DNA of 64,000 nt from Liolophura sinensis. Its lineage: Eukaryota > Mollusca > Polyplacophora > Chitonida > Chitonidae. Position 1 is the first letter of the stretch. Each line of letters starts with the position of its first letter. Of this stretch, positions 1 through 12,132 are shown in pieces. Location: contig NC_088301.1 in NCBI RefSeq assembly GCF_032854445.1, forward strand, positions 6,678,044 to 6,742,043. The letters are read 5' to 3'. The translations under genes and the position numbers were made by a program. Under the pieces are notes generated by a model that worked only from the letters and a program-made list of their open reading frames with translations, was not told the origin of the DNA and did no database searches.

Positions 1-105
1 TTTTACGCCGTTCTTAAGAATATATTTCTTATAGGCCTACGAAGGCGGCCAGTATTATGGAGGGAGGAACCGGAAAGTAAAAACCCAAGACCATCCACAG
101 GTTGC
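1..105 (-). mobile_element. SINE family A fragment, cut by window edge
   Basis: Reading the plus strand, the sequence passes through the 3' part of family A in reverse: TTTTACGCCG, CTTATAGG, GGCGGCCAGTATTATGG, then ACCATCCACAGGTTGC. The tRNA-like head is absent. The tail side runs off the start of the window. See the full copy at 11759-12021 for the family description. Confidence 0.75.
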
Positions 106-798
106 GAAACACCACATTACAAACAAAATGCCTAATTTAGCATCACCTTTAATAATACATGTCCCCATCACCAATTCGAGATATTTTCGCACAGCTAGCG
201 GTACGAAAATAATCTACGGCGTATCGATCGGCACCAAGAATACTGAAGCAATTTCGATATAAACACATGTAAAAAACCAGGCGAATTCGAGATATTTTTG
301 TAGAAGCAGTTCTGTACTAAAACTCTGAAGAGAATGGCCTATTGGTGCAAAGGAAACTTTTATATACTCTTTTTTGTTTGTTTGTGTTTTTTTCTTATAA
401 ATGTCCCTTAAGGCACATTTTTCTTATTATTACATTACCGCGGATTTAATTTTACAATAATGAAATAAAAGGCTTTAAACTTTACATGTGTTTATTGTAT
501 TACGGTAATAGATTGTACCAAAGCTTGTAGGATAATACTTACAGTAAAACGGATTGTTCAGGTAAACCGACTTGTAGTCCTTATTTTAAGGTCTTAACAA
601 GCTGGGTTTTTGTTTCTCCGGTAATTGAATATAGTCACAGAGAGAAACGGTGAAATACTTTCATGTTCGTTTAAGCTTTTAAAGGAGTCTTCGAAGGTTA
701 TGCATATATAGCCTGCGCACAGTATGTTAGGAGTTGGCCCTCACTGGCTTTTACGTTATATCCAGTAGTCTTGATTTTGCTCGTGTAGTTGTGATTTC
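106..798. other. AT-rich spacer, no gene seen
   Basis: No coding region, RNA gene or repeat is recognised here. A T-rich stretch lies near 361-400. The 62-codon open frame starting at 734 runs into the next SINE fragment and is not credible as a gene. Confidence 0.5.
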
Positions 799-945
799 TT
801 TATTTGGTTGGTGTTTCCATCCGTCGTCAAGAATATTTCACTTATACGACCACAGCCAGCATTATCGTGTGAGGAAACCGGACAGAGCCCGGGGAAACCC
901 ACGACCATTTGCAGGTTACTAGCAAACCTTCTCACGTACGTGTAG
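799..945 (-). mobile_element. SINE family A, 5'-truncated
   Basis: The order on the plus strand is TTTATTTGGTTGGTGTTT, then the AAGAATATTTCACTTATACG block, CAGCCAGCATTAT, CCGGACAGAGCCCGGGGAAA and ACCATTTGCAGGTTAC. This matches the family A tail and body. The copy stops in the CTCACGTACG block, before the tRNA-like head, as is usual for a 5'-truncated retroposed copy. Confidence 0.8.
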
Positions 946-2487
946 TAAGGAGGGAAAGGTAAGTGGTCACTTGGTGTAAATGATCACTGTTAATGGTCTC
1001 TATTTTCCCTCCAACAGTGAACGTCCAGCGACAGCGCACTGACAAGAGACTCAGATCGGAAGTCCAACAGCAGAAATCAGCGGACGAAAACTGGAAGTTA
1101 ATTTGCTCTCTTGCCTGTTCGACCTTTTAACAGGGACAAAACCTCAGAAGATTTAGGCGAACACCTGAAATCACAAAGAAAATCCCGAAAGTGCGATGCT
1201 GCACCATCTTCGCATTTTCGGGTTTTCACCTGTCATTTTAAGGTTTTTTGACTATGCCCTGTCGACGTTAGCATTTTTATAAGGTTGAAAGAAAGAAAAC
1301 GCGCTTGGCTGCATTCGGCCTTCATACTGGACCGAACGTGGTTAGTATTTTCCCTAGTGTTATGTGAGATTGTAAATTGTTGTCCTGGACTTACGTAACA
1401 AAGTATTAAGTTTATAAAGATCTATGCATTCAGCGTGATATTGGTTTAGTGCTGGTGCATATTTCGCTGCCTGCCTTCCTTTGTATTATTACACTTATAA
1501 CTTCCCACCAGTAATATGACACAATCTGTAGGCACTATATTTTAGACTATAGTACATATGGTTGTTAATCTAACGATGCCACACCTACCATCTATGGCTG
1601 GGTTACAAAATCTGAGCCTAGCGCAGATAAATAACCTTGTAAAGAGATTTGGCCGGCCTATACATATGTGACGGTACTTGTTCTCACTACTTAGAGGAGC
1701 GAAGTGTAAAAGAGGGTGGAAATGATAACATGTAGAAGTGGCGATGAAGAAGAAGAAGAATGACGTGTGTAACGACCAGGTATGGCAACGCGCACACTGC
1801 AGGTGTAGGCCTACGTAGGTAGGCCCCGGCCAGGTATTCGCCTCGTACGGCAAACTGTGTGCATACTCTATATTGGGCCTGTTCATAAATGCTTTTTGTT
1901 TGCCAAACCATTTCACTAATAAAAGCTAATTGAACAACAGGGCTGAGGTCCTATTTTGGTGTTCACACCTGTGAATTCACCAAGTACACCAACTGACCCC
2001 AGAAGAGGGTGCGGGCGGATCGGGCACACAACCGCTGAACCTAATCGTACAACATCAAAGCCTAGGGAAGAAATCCACGTACAAACATACACAAAATAAA
2101 ACGTCTGAAATTCGGCACGCCATTCAGCAGACCGGGACAAATATTTACTCTGATTCCGCGAAATGCGTCAGCCGATTTGGACTGTTTCTCCGCCTACTTT
2201 TCGCGTTTTGTTCCTATCTTCTTCGAGTTTTTTTCCTAGACGCATATATGGTGTTTGGCTTGTTATAATCAAAAACAGTAACCCACCCGAATAGTGTCTT
2301 GCTAAAGGATAGAGCACAAAAGTGCTTAAATTTCTGTAAATTGATAGCGGTAAACCTTTTTTGTTTTTCTGTGCCCTATTTTTACCGAATAGGGCAGTTT
2401 TGTCATGCTATAGTTCTTAAAGAAAAGGTTTTTTTTACTTAAATACAGCGGACAGGCATGGTCTGAATATCTCTAGTGTCTCATTTT
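946..2487. other. Spacer with one hairpin, no gene seen
   Basis: Apart from the hairpin at 1184-1222 I see only unassigned sequence. Short open frames on the minus strand between 1542 and 2140 (up to 124 codons) overlap one another in different frames and have no recognisable domain or splice context. Confidence 0.4.
1184..1222. repeat. Short hairpin (13-nt arms)
   Basis: CCCGAAAGTGCGA (1184-1196) is complementary to TCGCATTTTCGGG (1210-1222) except for one position that would be a G-U wobble in RNA. A few extra A-T pairs flank the base of the stem. The loop is about 13 nt and can pair a little further (GATG with CATC). It is too small and too isolated to name as an RNA gene. Confidence 0.55.
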
Positions 2488-3635
2488 GTTATCACATTTT
2501 ATGTTGTCATGAATATGGACATATCTGATCATCTCTTGTATCAAGTTTATGTTGTCATCGTTATGGACATATCTGATGATCGTTAACATCACGTTTATGT
2601 TGTTATGGGTGTGCACATATCTGATCATCTCTTGTATCACGTTTATTTTGTCATGGGTGTGCACATATCTGATGATCTCTTGTATCACGTTTATGTTGTC
2701 ATGGGCATGGGCATATCTGATGATCTCTACTATCACGTTTATGTTGTTATGGTTGTGCACATATCTAAAGATCTCTTGTATCACGTTTATGTTGTTATGG
2801 GTGTGCACATATCTGATAATCTCTTGTATCACGTTTATGTTGTTATAGGTGTGCACATATCTGATGGTTTTCAGTATCACGTTTATGTAGTTATGGGTGT
2901 ACACATATCTGATGATGTCTAGTATCATGTTTATTTGTTATGGGTGTACACATATCTGATGATGTCTAGTATCATGTTTATTTGTTATGGGTATGCACAT
3001 ATCTGATGATCTCTAAGATCACGTTTATGTAATTATGGGCGTACACGTATCTGATGATCTCCAGTATCAGGTTTACGTTGTTATGGATATGCATATATCT
3101 AATAATCTCTTGTTTCACGTTTATGTTGTTATGGGTGTGCACATATCTGATGATCTGTTGTATTACGTTTATGTTGTTATGGGCGTACACGTATCTGATG
3201 ATCTACAGTATCAGGTTTATGTTGTTATTGGTGTGCACATATCTGATCATCTCTTGTATCACGTTTATGTTAGTATGAGTGTGTACATATCTGATGATCT
3301 GTTGTATCACGTTTATGTTAGTATGAGTGTGTACATATCTGATGATCTGTTGTATCACGTTTATGTTGTTATGAGTGTGTACATATCTGATGATCTGTTG
3401 TATCACGTTTATGTTAGTATGAGTGTGTACATATCTGATGATCTCTCGTATCACGTTTATGTTAGTATGAGTGTGTACATATCTGATGATCTGTTGTATC
3501 ACGTTTATGTTGTTATGAGTGTGTACATATCTGATGATCTGTTGTATCACGTTTATGTTAGTATGAGTGTGTACATATCTGATGATCTGTTGTATCATGT
3601 TTAAGCTGTTGTGGGTATGCATGCATCTGATGTTC
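2488..3635. repeat. 48-bp minisatellite, about 24 copies
   Basis: The unit contains CACATATCTGATGATCT, TGTATCACGTTTATG and TTGTTATGGGTGTG, and recurs every 48 bp. Since 48 is divisible by 3, a frame with no stop in one unit stays open across many, and this happens on both strands (up to 189 codons plus, 153 codons minus). Two 47-bp units near 2915-3000 break the frame. From about 3265 to 3600 the units are nearly identical and alternate TTAGTATGAG, TTAGTATGAG, TTGTTATGAG, which is a 144-bp trimer. The open frames follow from the period; nothing suggests a protein. Confidence 0.93.
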
Positions 3636-5347
3636 TGATGATGTAATCTAGTGGCCAAGGACACCTACCCTGCAGGGCAGTGGATTTAGTAGACATTACC
3701 TTCATTCACTATACCCGATAATAGTGTACAGGGAACGTAGCCTACATATCCACTGCTATGGTGGGTAAGGCAAGGGGCACCGTTTTACATCCATTTGAAC
3801 ACTATTAAGTTCATGTTGGAAGTTATATATTATATATGTCATGTTAGTCCCAGTTTTACGGAAACTTCAAGTTTTAATTAAAATCATGCCTGAAAACCAC
3901 ATTTTTGCTTGTTTGCACACAAAAATAAACAATGGTTTATGCTTTTCAGAGCAGATTTATTATTGCTGTTCGATGGGAATGAAAACTACCAGAGGCCTCT
4001 CCTTTCACATTAGTTTTATACAGTTTACTGCTGTTCTCAGATCTATGTTAACATAATGGCTTGCCATGGGTGTAGGTATGGGTCGGACGTGCTTTCTTCT
4101 TTTTATTTTCTGCGCCTGCCGTGTGTCACTTTACAGCTTAGAATTTCGAGAAGATTCTGCATCGACGCTAAGATACTCAATGTCTTTATCTTTCCATTCT
4201 CATGCATTCGATTATGAGATTTGTCACAATAAGTATAACAAAATAGATAAGTAATAAAAAAAATAAACAATACGAAATAATAATAATAAAAAAGTAATCC
4301 AAAAAATAATAAAAAACAAAAAATGAAAAACAATTTGGGTACCGTGCAGCTTGAAGTATTCTCTCAATCATAACCCGAAAGACCTTTCTAGGCTTATATA
4401 TATGCAGTTAATTTCGGTTTCTGTTATACATACTAGATTCTTCTTAATAAGTACTAGCTCTGAGATGAGCTGCCAGGTTTGTATTGCTTAGCTTCCAAAT
4501 TAAAGTCGTTCTGAATTCATATCACATCATTCTACGTAGAGGAATAGTAGAGGTCATAACGTCGCAATTAATACAAATGTAACCAACGCATCCACACGGA
4601 AAGCATCCAAGGCGCCATTTTCGAATCACGTGACTTCGTAATGGTTTATTGTGGAATTGGTTGCTTTATTTAAAATTAAGAGCTTTTTCACAGTAGTTGC
4701 TTATATTTTTTTTTGTTTAATAATAAAAAAAAACAAAAATTAAATTTAAGTCAAATTGCTAATTGTCGCTTTTATTGTGTACATACTTTTTGTTTTAATT
4801 CAAACGTCCCACGAGTTAATCTTTCTTCGGAAGGTGCCCAGAGCGTCCGACAGGAATCGAAAATGGCGGTTAGCGAGATTTGGCTGGCACATTTGTGTTA
4901 ATAGGGGAGTTTCGAATTCGAACTCTTTTATCGCAGAGAGTAAAAAAAAACCCCTACTGTATCATTTGATTTGTCAAAATGTTAGGCAACTATTTATCTG
5001 GAACACGGTGAAACAGGTGAACGATAACTTAATGTCAACAAAGGTTGCCGAACATTTTTTTAGGAAATCACGTGATACAGCAGGACTGCTTTTTACAGTT
5101 GTTTAACTACTCGAAATCCTCATATTGTGACATTACGGTCTTTCTTATTTACGAATAAAAATTGACTACATATACATGACATGAAGTAGAAATTTATGTA
5201 AGAAACCTTGTTTTTGTAGCGTACAGCTTTGACGCATTGTGTGCAGCACACTAGAAAATACCAGTTCTAGGTAGTGAATGGAAGAGTACCTATCTTTATT
5301 TCTGAAAGCTAATCACGGAAGTATTAAATAGATCTCAGATCTAAATA
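3636..5347. other. AT-rich spacer, no gene seen
   Basis: The segment holds AT-rich unassigned sequence, with an A/T-simple stretch at about 4250-4330 rich in AATAA motifs. The short frames at 3841-4254 and 4713-5106 show no domain, signal peptide or splice-supported structure. Confidence 0.4.
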
Positions 5348-5434
5348 TTTATTTACTTAATTGATTGATGTTTTATTTCGTACTCAAGAAAATTTCACTC
5401 ATTCGATAGCGGCCAGTATTATGTTGGGAGAAAA
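5348..5434 (-). mobile_element. SINE family A fragment
   Basis: TTTATTTAC, TTGATTGATGTTTTA, CGTACTCAAGAAAATTTCAC and AGCGGCCAGTATTATG match the tail-proximal 85 bp of family A in reverse orientation. The copy then ends abruptly. Confidence 0.7.
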
Positions 5435-7934
5435 TCAAGATTTAAATATGCCGAAGTATAGCCAGCGGTTTGAACAGGTGCGCTGTGAAGGTGGAAATGA
5501 AATGTTGTACAGCACTACTGATCTGCTTGAGGAGAGGTAGGAAGTAGTGTGTAACGATGTACACTGTGTGAACATAGACCTACATTGTAACGATGATCCA
5601 TAGCATTCATGGAATATTTAACGCGTAGAACATTATAGGTAGGCCTTTTTCTTTTTACTCTTGCTTCTGTTATAATCCGCCATGCAGATAACACATTTTG
5701 TATTCTTAATCTTTCTATATGATATTGTAATAACTCTTTCTAAATATTTATATGTTTTAATGAAAGTTGGACAGATAACGGGAATTTAACATTTGACTTC
5801 TTCTTGTTTTCAGTTACTTACCTGAATATTGTACTTGGCTAAATATACAGACACACATTCAGATTGCTGTGGCCGCACACCATCAGATTGCTGTGCATAT
5901 CTGCATGAGTGTCACATGTGGGAAGAAAATGTTGGGGGGTGGGGGGTGGTGGAGTCGAAATTTCGACTTACTTCTCACACTCATTTACAGAAGAAACCTC
6001 CAAATGTCAGTTTGTTACACTAAATGTGAAGCGGTCATAGAATATCTGTGCAAGAATAATTATCGCCTCTTTTATATTCGTTAGAATAACTGTCGAAACG
6101 GATTATCACCTCATTTTTATTTCCACATTTTATGAATGTAGGCCTACTCTTTCTCTACACTGTCACCTGTTGATCCATCGAACGTGTTAAGTGCCGATTT
6201 TCCTAAATCGATGATGTTAATGTTGTTTGTCAGGATGTGATAATCCCCGTGTGGTAATTTTGTTACACAAAACAGTACCTATTCTCTTCCATATATTCTA
6301 ACACCAGGGCCAAAATCAACACCGTTATCCAGGGAACTAGGAAAGATGATGGGTTTTTTTCATCTGCCTGTCAACCGGACCGGCGCTGTACACCCTAAAA
6401 TGATCTGTTAAGACAGAAAGTCTCTTGTTTGAGTGATGCTAAAATATATTCTGTTATTACAATATATTCCTAATACTGTGTTACACTCAATATCCTATTA
6501 GTCTTTACTCTGAAATAAAAAAGTATTTGTTCTGTATTATAAAGAATATCCTGTGGCAATAAAAGTATGCATTCTAACGTCATTCAGACAGTAAACTTTC
6601 TAATAAACTTTGAGAGTTTAGAAGGCAAAATGTCATGAATATATAAAACACCAATCAACTAAATTAATTGTTCCAGTGTATATAAAGTAAGCTGTAACAT
6701 CCTGAAATTATCATTTTCAAGAACATGATGTAACGTTACATGGCTTAAAATGCGGTTCGAAAAGGTTACCATACTTCATCATACTTTAAATGGTTTCTAT
6801 TTCGCGGCAAAAACTCTTAAAAAAAATAAATGTAGATAGTTCTACTGACAATTTTGCATGGCGCTTCGAAAGACTGGCTTCGTTTCATCGTTTGAAGTCG
6901 CTTAATGAAAGCTTGTATCCGCAAACGTGACATACATCTACAGGATTAACGAGAAATGGTTACAAAATGATGAGCTTCGGTAATACGTTCACACGTATTA
7001 ATTCTATAAATCTATAACCATGACGACAAAAAGTGACGGACGTCTGAATGTTAGTTGGATGGCCAATTAGTTTGCTTCTGAAAGCAGTACATTGACATGT
7101 GTTGTCACTGTGCCATACGACAAATACCACTTTGTTGGTCTCTCGACGGGAAGACTTTGGGGGAAGGAGGGTGGATTAGAGACTAATAATATCCCTTGGG
7201 GAGAGGATTGCGGATGTTCATTTCATAACGAAACAGTTAAGTGGCGTCTTGTTTTGGAGATAACAGATGGTGCTCCCGTGTTAGGAACCTATACCTGGGA
7301 ACTCTGCCAAGATTTAACAATATTCATCCCGGGGGCAGTGTATGGAGGACTAATTGGGAGCCAAAAAGGTTAAAGAAATCCATAAGTGTTTGACCAATCC
7401 TCTTGACCAATGAGCAGACACTTTACTCACACGTGACAGGAAGTCAGGGTGACAATGGATGAGAAAAGCTGACAGATAATTGGAGAAGAGAAGTCGCGTG
7501 AGCTGCAGACATGTGCAGGCGTCTGTACGGGGAATGGCTGAACCAATTATCGCTACCTCTTAAAATCGTTTTTTGAAAAGGCCTCTTCTCACTTCTGGAA
7601 ACTTTGAACTGAAACATCTTGAGACTCGACTCTGCCCGGAACGGCTATCTTACATGTGCACTAACAGCCGTGCCAAATTCAGTCTTATCGGGAGGGGTCA
7701 CCAGAAATGGGCTAACAAATAAGGATATAAGGCTTTATCCTATACACGCGTCCTCCCTTCCCCCTAAAAAACTTCGATAAAGCTTTAATATATTATTCAT
7801 GTATGCAAAGGATGGCTATATATCGCTATATTGTGAGTATATCGTTCATGTACTCTCCACCCCTTCAGAATGAGATGTCCCATAGACCCAAGTGCATGGG
7901 CTATTCACTAAAAACCGAACAAAGATTTGGGTCT
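5435..7934. other. Spacer with decayed repeats
   Basis: The segment about 5840-5935 contains GTGCATATCTGCATGAGTG, which resembles the middle of SINE family B. A G-run (GGGGGGTGGGG type) sits at 5935-5950. The segment about 6385-6615 looks like a diverged copy of the element at 38469-38730 (shared blocks CTGTTA, GATGCTA.AATRTATTCTGTTAT and TATCCT.TTAGTCT). The 93-codon frame at 7092-7373 has no recognised domain. Confidence 0.4.
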
Positions 7935-8060
7935 GCTAATAACCTGCGGATGGTCGTGGGTTTCCTTGGGCTCTGCCCAGTTTCCTCTGACCATAATGCT
8001 GGTCGCCTTCGCATAAATGAAATATTTAGGGCATAAAACATCAATCAAATCAAACCAAGT
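7935..8060 (+). mobile_element. SINE family A fragment
   Basis: AACCTGCGGATGGTCGTGGG, GGGCTCTGCCCAGTTTCCTC, ACCATAATGCTGG, AAATGAAATATTTA and CATCAATCAAATCAAA follow the family A body and tail in forward orientation. The head is missing. Confidence 0.75.
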
Positions 8061-8310
8061 CAAAAGAAAGTAGGTTTGATCAAATATATGTGTATATATC
8101 TGTTGATAACATTTCTATTTTGGCTTTGGGTTTCCTGAAATAAAACTTTAGCACATTATATATAGAATTCTTAAGGCGTAACTTGAGTATGAGATGGAAG
8201 GATATATTCAGATCTATTTTCTATTCCTTTTTGCTATCAGATGAGAAGATATATTCAATTCTTTTACTAACTTTGCCAAAAACGTCAGTGACGCTAAGGT
8301 GAAGAAACTA

Positions 8311-9632
8311 TGCAGGGACTGGAGGAAACCACTGCACCTGACCTGTTTCGTGACAGCAGTCAGAATAATAGGCTGAGGAAACCATTGTACCAGACCTGTC
8401 AAGTGACAGCAGTGAGAATAATGGGCTGTGGAAACCACTGCACCAGGCCAGTCTATTGACAGCAGTGAGAATACTAGGCTGAGGAAACCACTGTACCAGA
8501 CCAGTCTGACAGCAATGACAACAATAGGTTGAGGGAACCACTGTAACAGACCTGTCTCTTGACAGCAGTCAGAATAATAGGTTGAGGGAACCACTGTACC
8601 AGACCTCTCTCGTGACAGCAGCGAGAATAATAAGTTGAGCTCTAGACTAGTCTGGCGACAGCAGTGAGAAAAATAGGTTGAGGAAACCACTGTACCAGAC
8701 CAGTGTCGTGACAACAGTGAGAATAATAGGCTGAGGAAACCACTGCACCAGATCAGTCTGGCGACAGCTGTGAGAATAGTAGGCTGAGGAAAGTGCTGTA
8801 CCAGACCTGTCAAGTGACAGCAGTGAGAATAATAGGTAGAGCTTCAGGCTTATCTGGCGACAGCAGTGAAAATAAAAGGTTGAGGAAAGCACTGCCCCAG
8901 ACCTGTCTCGTGACAGCAGTGAGAATAATAGGTTGAGCACCAGACCAGTCTGGCGATAGCACTGACAATAATAGGTTGAGCGCTAGACCAGTCAGGTGAC
9001 AGCAGTGAGAATAATAGGCTGAGGAAAGCACAGCACCAGACCAGTCTCGTGAGAGCAGTGAGAATAATAAGTTGAGGAAACCACTGTACCAGACCTGTCT
9101 CGTGACAGCAGTCAGAATAATAGGTTGAGGAAACCACTGTCACAGACCTGTCTCGTGACAGCAGTAAGAATAATAGGTTGAGGAAACCACTGTACCAGAC
9201 CTGTCCCGTGACAGCAGTGAGAATAATGGGCTGTGGAAACCACTGTACCAGACTTGTTTCGTGACAGCAGTGAGAATAATAAGTTGAGGAAAGCACTGCA
9301 CCAGACATGTCTCGTGACAGCAGTGAGAATAAAAGACTGAGGAAACCACTGTACCAGACCTGTCTTGTGAGAGCAGTGAGAATAATAGACTGAGGAACCC
9401 ACTGTACCAGACCTGTCTCGTGACAGCAGTGAGAATAATAGGCTGAGGAAACCACTGTACCAGACCTGTCTCGTGACAGCAGTGAGAATAATAGGCTGAG
9501 GAAACCACTGTACCAGACCTGTCTCGTGACAGAAGAGAGAATAATAGGCTGAGGAAACCACTGAACCAGATTAGTCTGGCGACAGCAATGAGAATAACAG
9601 GTTGAGGAAAACACTGAACCAGATCAGTCATC
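8311..9632. repeat. 53-bp minisatellite, about 25 copies
   Basis: The unit contains GAGGAAACCACTGTACCAGA, CCTGTCTCGTGACAGCAG and TGAGAATAATAGGCT. Because 53 leaves a remainder of 2 on division by 3, a read in any minus frame passes through all three phases of the unit. None contains a stop in most copies, which explains several overlapping minus-strand open frames of up to 254 codons. A few units near 8630 and 8840-9000 are shortened by internal deletion (GAGC then a CAGACCAGTC-type block). Confidence 0.93.
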
Positions 9633-10964
9633 TTTGTTGATGAAAATTGTTTGAGCTAGGACTGTTTTATACAGACCGTTAGGTCACATAAGATCCACGT
9701 GATTCATTTTTGCAATGAGATCACTTTTACGCCACTTTTTTAGACACAACATTTTTACAGTGGCCTAAATCCAAGTACGTAAAGGCAGGTTTTTTGAATA
9801 CTTTCAAAATACATGAACATGCATTTTTTGCAAAACGAATATTTCTTAATTTATAAAAGAAGTATTGGTGGGCTTGTTATTTACCCCGCTTAATACATAA
9901 TCAATTTTCAATTTTCATGTTGTTTAAAACTACATTTAATTAATACTTAAATCCACGTCGAACTGAATCAGATATACATTAAGTCTTCATTAGTGTCTGG
10001 TTGGTTGGTGTTTGGGATGCTGGTGTGTGTCAGTCCCGCCTTATCAGTGTCTTATTGGTTGGTGTTTGGGATATTCGTGTGTGTCAGTCCCACGATAACA
10101 GTGTCTGTTTAAACACAGCCTAATAATGTGCACTGAGTTGACCTGTGAATGTCTGGTGTTAATCTTGGTGGAAAAATGTATATGTAGCGCAGTAATTCAT
10201 GGGAATAATTCCCTGGAACGAAAACCACATGTTGCCGTCGTTATAGGACTTTCTTTCGTTTTTGTTTTCAACCGCAGACGCTGCACTTTATATTTTCATA
10301 CAAAGTGTACTTCCGGCGTAAAGCGATACTAATGGCTTATCATGGCTCCAATGTTTAGGGTATATATATGAAAAAGTCTGCAAGAATGTGTCTAGCCTGT
10401 GAAAGTTCAAGCCCGATGAAAGCTATGAAATAAAAAATATTGTCGCCATAGTTTAGCATACATGTATGTATAAGGTAATATACGTGACTAAGATGTGTCA
10501 TGAACAATCAAGTGATTAAACAGTAACATGAACAAAATATACCTAGGTAGTGTCAATAATTATTTATGAAAGGCAATGTATAAACTTTTTGAATCCTCAG
10601 GCATATCACTTTAAGTTCCACGGAGATTTTTGGATTTGTTCTCTCTTTATTCAGATGGTCGCCATGAGTCATTGCTTCAACGTCTATGCTTGACATCGGT
10701 TAAGACAGCTCGTTAGGGTATGATTTATGGTCGACACTATGGAAGACTTAATGCATGATACGATTGCACAACCAAAACTTTACTCAAAAGCTGACGCTAA
10801 ACAAGTTTGATCTGTCTGAGTGCATATGCTATAACAAGAATCACTGAAGTAAGCCCTTCAAACCATTCCACTCATAGAAAACTTTTTTAAAATGACAAAC
10901 ATCGTCATGGAAGGCATCAGTTACCATCTGCTGAAATTGCACTGCCTTCAACCCTGAAAGTTAT
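9633..10964. other. Spacer with a 54-bp duplication
   Basis: A direct duplication of about 54 bp lies at 9992-10045 and 10046-10099; each copy has AGTGTCT, TTGGTTGGTGTTTGGGAT and GTGTGTGTCAGTCCC. The remainder is unassigned AT-rich sequence with no convincing gene. Confidence 0.55.
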
Positions 10965-11037
10965 TGGACTTGAACTCACAGCGACCGCATTGATGAGAGA
11001 CTCCTAGGCCACATAGGCGGTAATGGTGGCCCCCTCA
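10965..11037 (-). mobile_element. SINE family A head fragment
   Basis: TTGAACTCACAGCGACCGCA, TTGATGAGAGACTCCTAGG and GGTGGCCCCCTC match the tRNA-like head of family A in reverse. Body and tail are missing, so this is an unusual head-only remnant. Confidence 0.7.
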
Positions 11038-11157
11038 AACCGAAATCTACTCTCCTATCTCACGTCAGCAATGATGGCATGACAGTTCTGTGAGAAACCT
11101 ATTGGCAAATAAGAGGTTTTTTATTTGAAGTACTTATAACCACTAAGATGCAAAATT

Positions 11158-11158
11158 G

Positions 11159-11222
<64 letters not shown>
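11158..11222. repeat. (TA)n microsatellite
   Basis: About 65 bp of almost pure TA dinucleotide with one GT interruption. Confidence 0.97.
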
Positions 11223-11227
<5 letters not shown>

Positions 11228-11535
11228 TTTTAGTTCTCGCCATATATATACTTGTTCTGTCCGTAAAGACATGCTGAGTGATGTCTTTCTTTAACTATAT
11301 ACGTTGAACCATACAAGTATATATGAGCGTGAAAATGTCAGTGTCATGAGGTACATGTACTTCCAAAAAAATATTCTCAAAAAAGGGTATAACACGAAAA
11401 TAGAGTGCATAAAATCTTCTTTACACGTCTTAATATAAAAATAAGTATGTCATGAAATATCTAGGATATTGGTTCAAAAGTTTTCCAATTGATGTCTCGA
11501 CCAGAGTGCCATTTTTGATTTTTAGAGTGAGGACC

Positions 11536-11746
11536 ATCCCTGGCTTATTGCATTACACCGGTGTTCTGGTGGGATCGACACCCAGCCAGCGAGATCGCGA
11601 GTTCGATTCCAACCGTCGGGGTTCTTTTGCGATTCAGTGTAAGGAGGTTTGTCAGGTGCCTGGCGTAAGGCAGTGGTTTACTCTGGACCCTCCACTTTTT
11701 CAACCAATAAACTTTATCACCGTCATATTTATAAAATTCAGGTGCA
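11536..11746 (+). mobile_element. Probable SINE family B-like copy, decayed
   Basis: GCGAGTTCGATTCCAACC (about 11597-11614) resembles a pol III B box. It is followed by CAGGTGCCTGGCGTAAGG and GTGGTTTACTCTGGACCC, the latter matching the GGTTTACTCCGGGC-type block of family B. No clear (AAAT)n tail of its own is visible before the family A insertion starts. Confidence 0.5.
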
Positions 11747-12033
11747 TGGGCGTTTAAATTTATTTATTTATTTATTTATTTGATTGGTGTTTTACGCCGT
11801 ACTCAAGAATATGTCACTTATACAACGGCGGCCAGCATTATGGTGGGTGGAAACTGGGCAGAGCCCGGGGGAACCCACGACCATCCGCAGGTTGCTGTCA
11901 GACCTTCCCACGTACGGCCGGAGAAGAAGCCAGCATGAACTCACAGCGACCGCATTGGTGAGAGGCTCCTGGGTGATTACGCTGCGCTAGCGCGATAACC
12001 AACTTAACCACGGAGGCCCCCTGGGCGTTAAAA
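11747..12033. repeat. Target-site duplication around SINE A
   Basis: TGGGCGTTTAAA at 11747-11758 and TGGGCGTTAAAA at 12022-12033 flank the full-length SINE. Eleven of the twelve positions match, as expected for an older retroposition event. Confidence 0.8.
11759..12021 (-). mobile_element. SINE family A, full length
   Basis: This is a tRNA-derived, non-autonomous retroposon copied by a partner LINE. On the minus strand it starts GGGGGCCTCCGTGG, with a degraded A-box region and a B-box-like GTGAGTTCATGC, as in tRNAs with a long variable arm. The body follows: TCCGGCCGTACGTGGGAAGG, AACCTGCGGATGGTCGTGGG, CGGGCTCTGCCCAG, CACCATAATGCTGGCCGCCG and TAAGTGACATATTCTTGAGT. It ends CGTAAAACACCAATCAAATA and an (AAAT)n tail. 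A flanking duplication of about 12 bp supports retroposition. The family could belong to one of the described mollusc SINE superfamilies, but I cannot name it without a search. Confidence 0.9.
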
Positions 12034-12049
12034 CTAACCAAAATGAATA

Positions 12050-12059
12050 AACACACAAA

Positions 12060-12094
<35 letters not shown>

Positions 12095-12099
12095 ACAAG

Positions 12100-12130
<31 letters not shown>

Positions 12131-12132
12131 AA
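12050..12132. repeat. (AAAT)n simple repeat
   Basis: About 80 bp of AAAT repeats follows the right target-site duplication of the SINE. It may be the orphan tail of an older retroposon. Confidence 0.9.

Noticed and set aside
7092-7373. 93-codon frame as a secreted protein
   Set aside because: No signal peptide, domain or neighbouring exon could be identified.
8850-9614. 254-codon minus-strand frame as a membrane protein
   Set aside because: It lies wholly within the 53-bp tandem array, and the other minus frames are open too.
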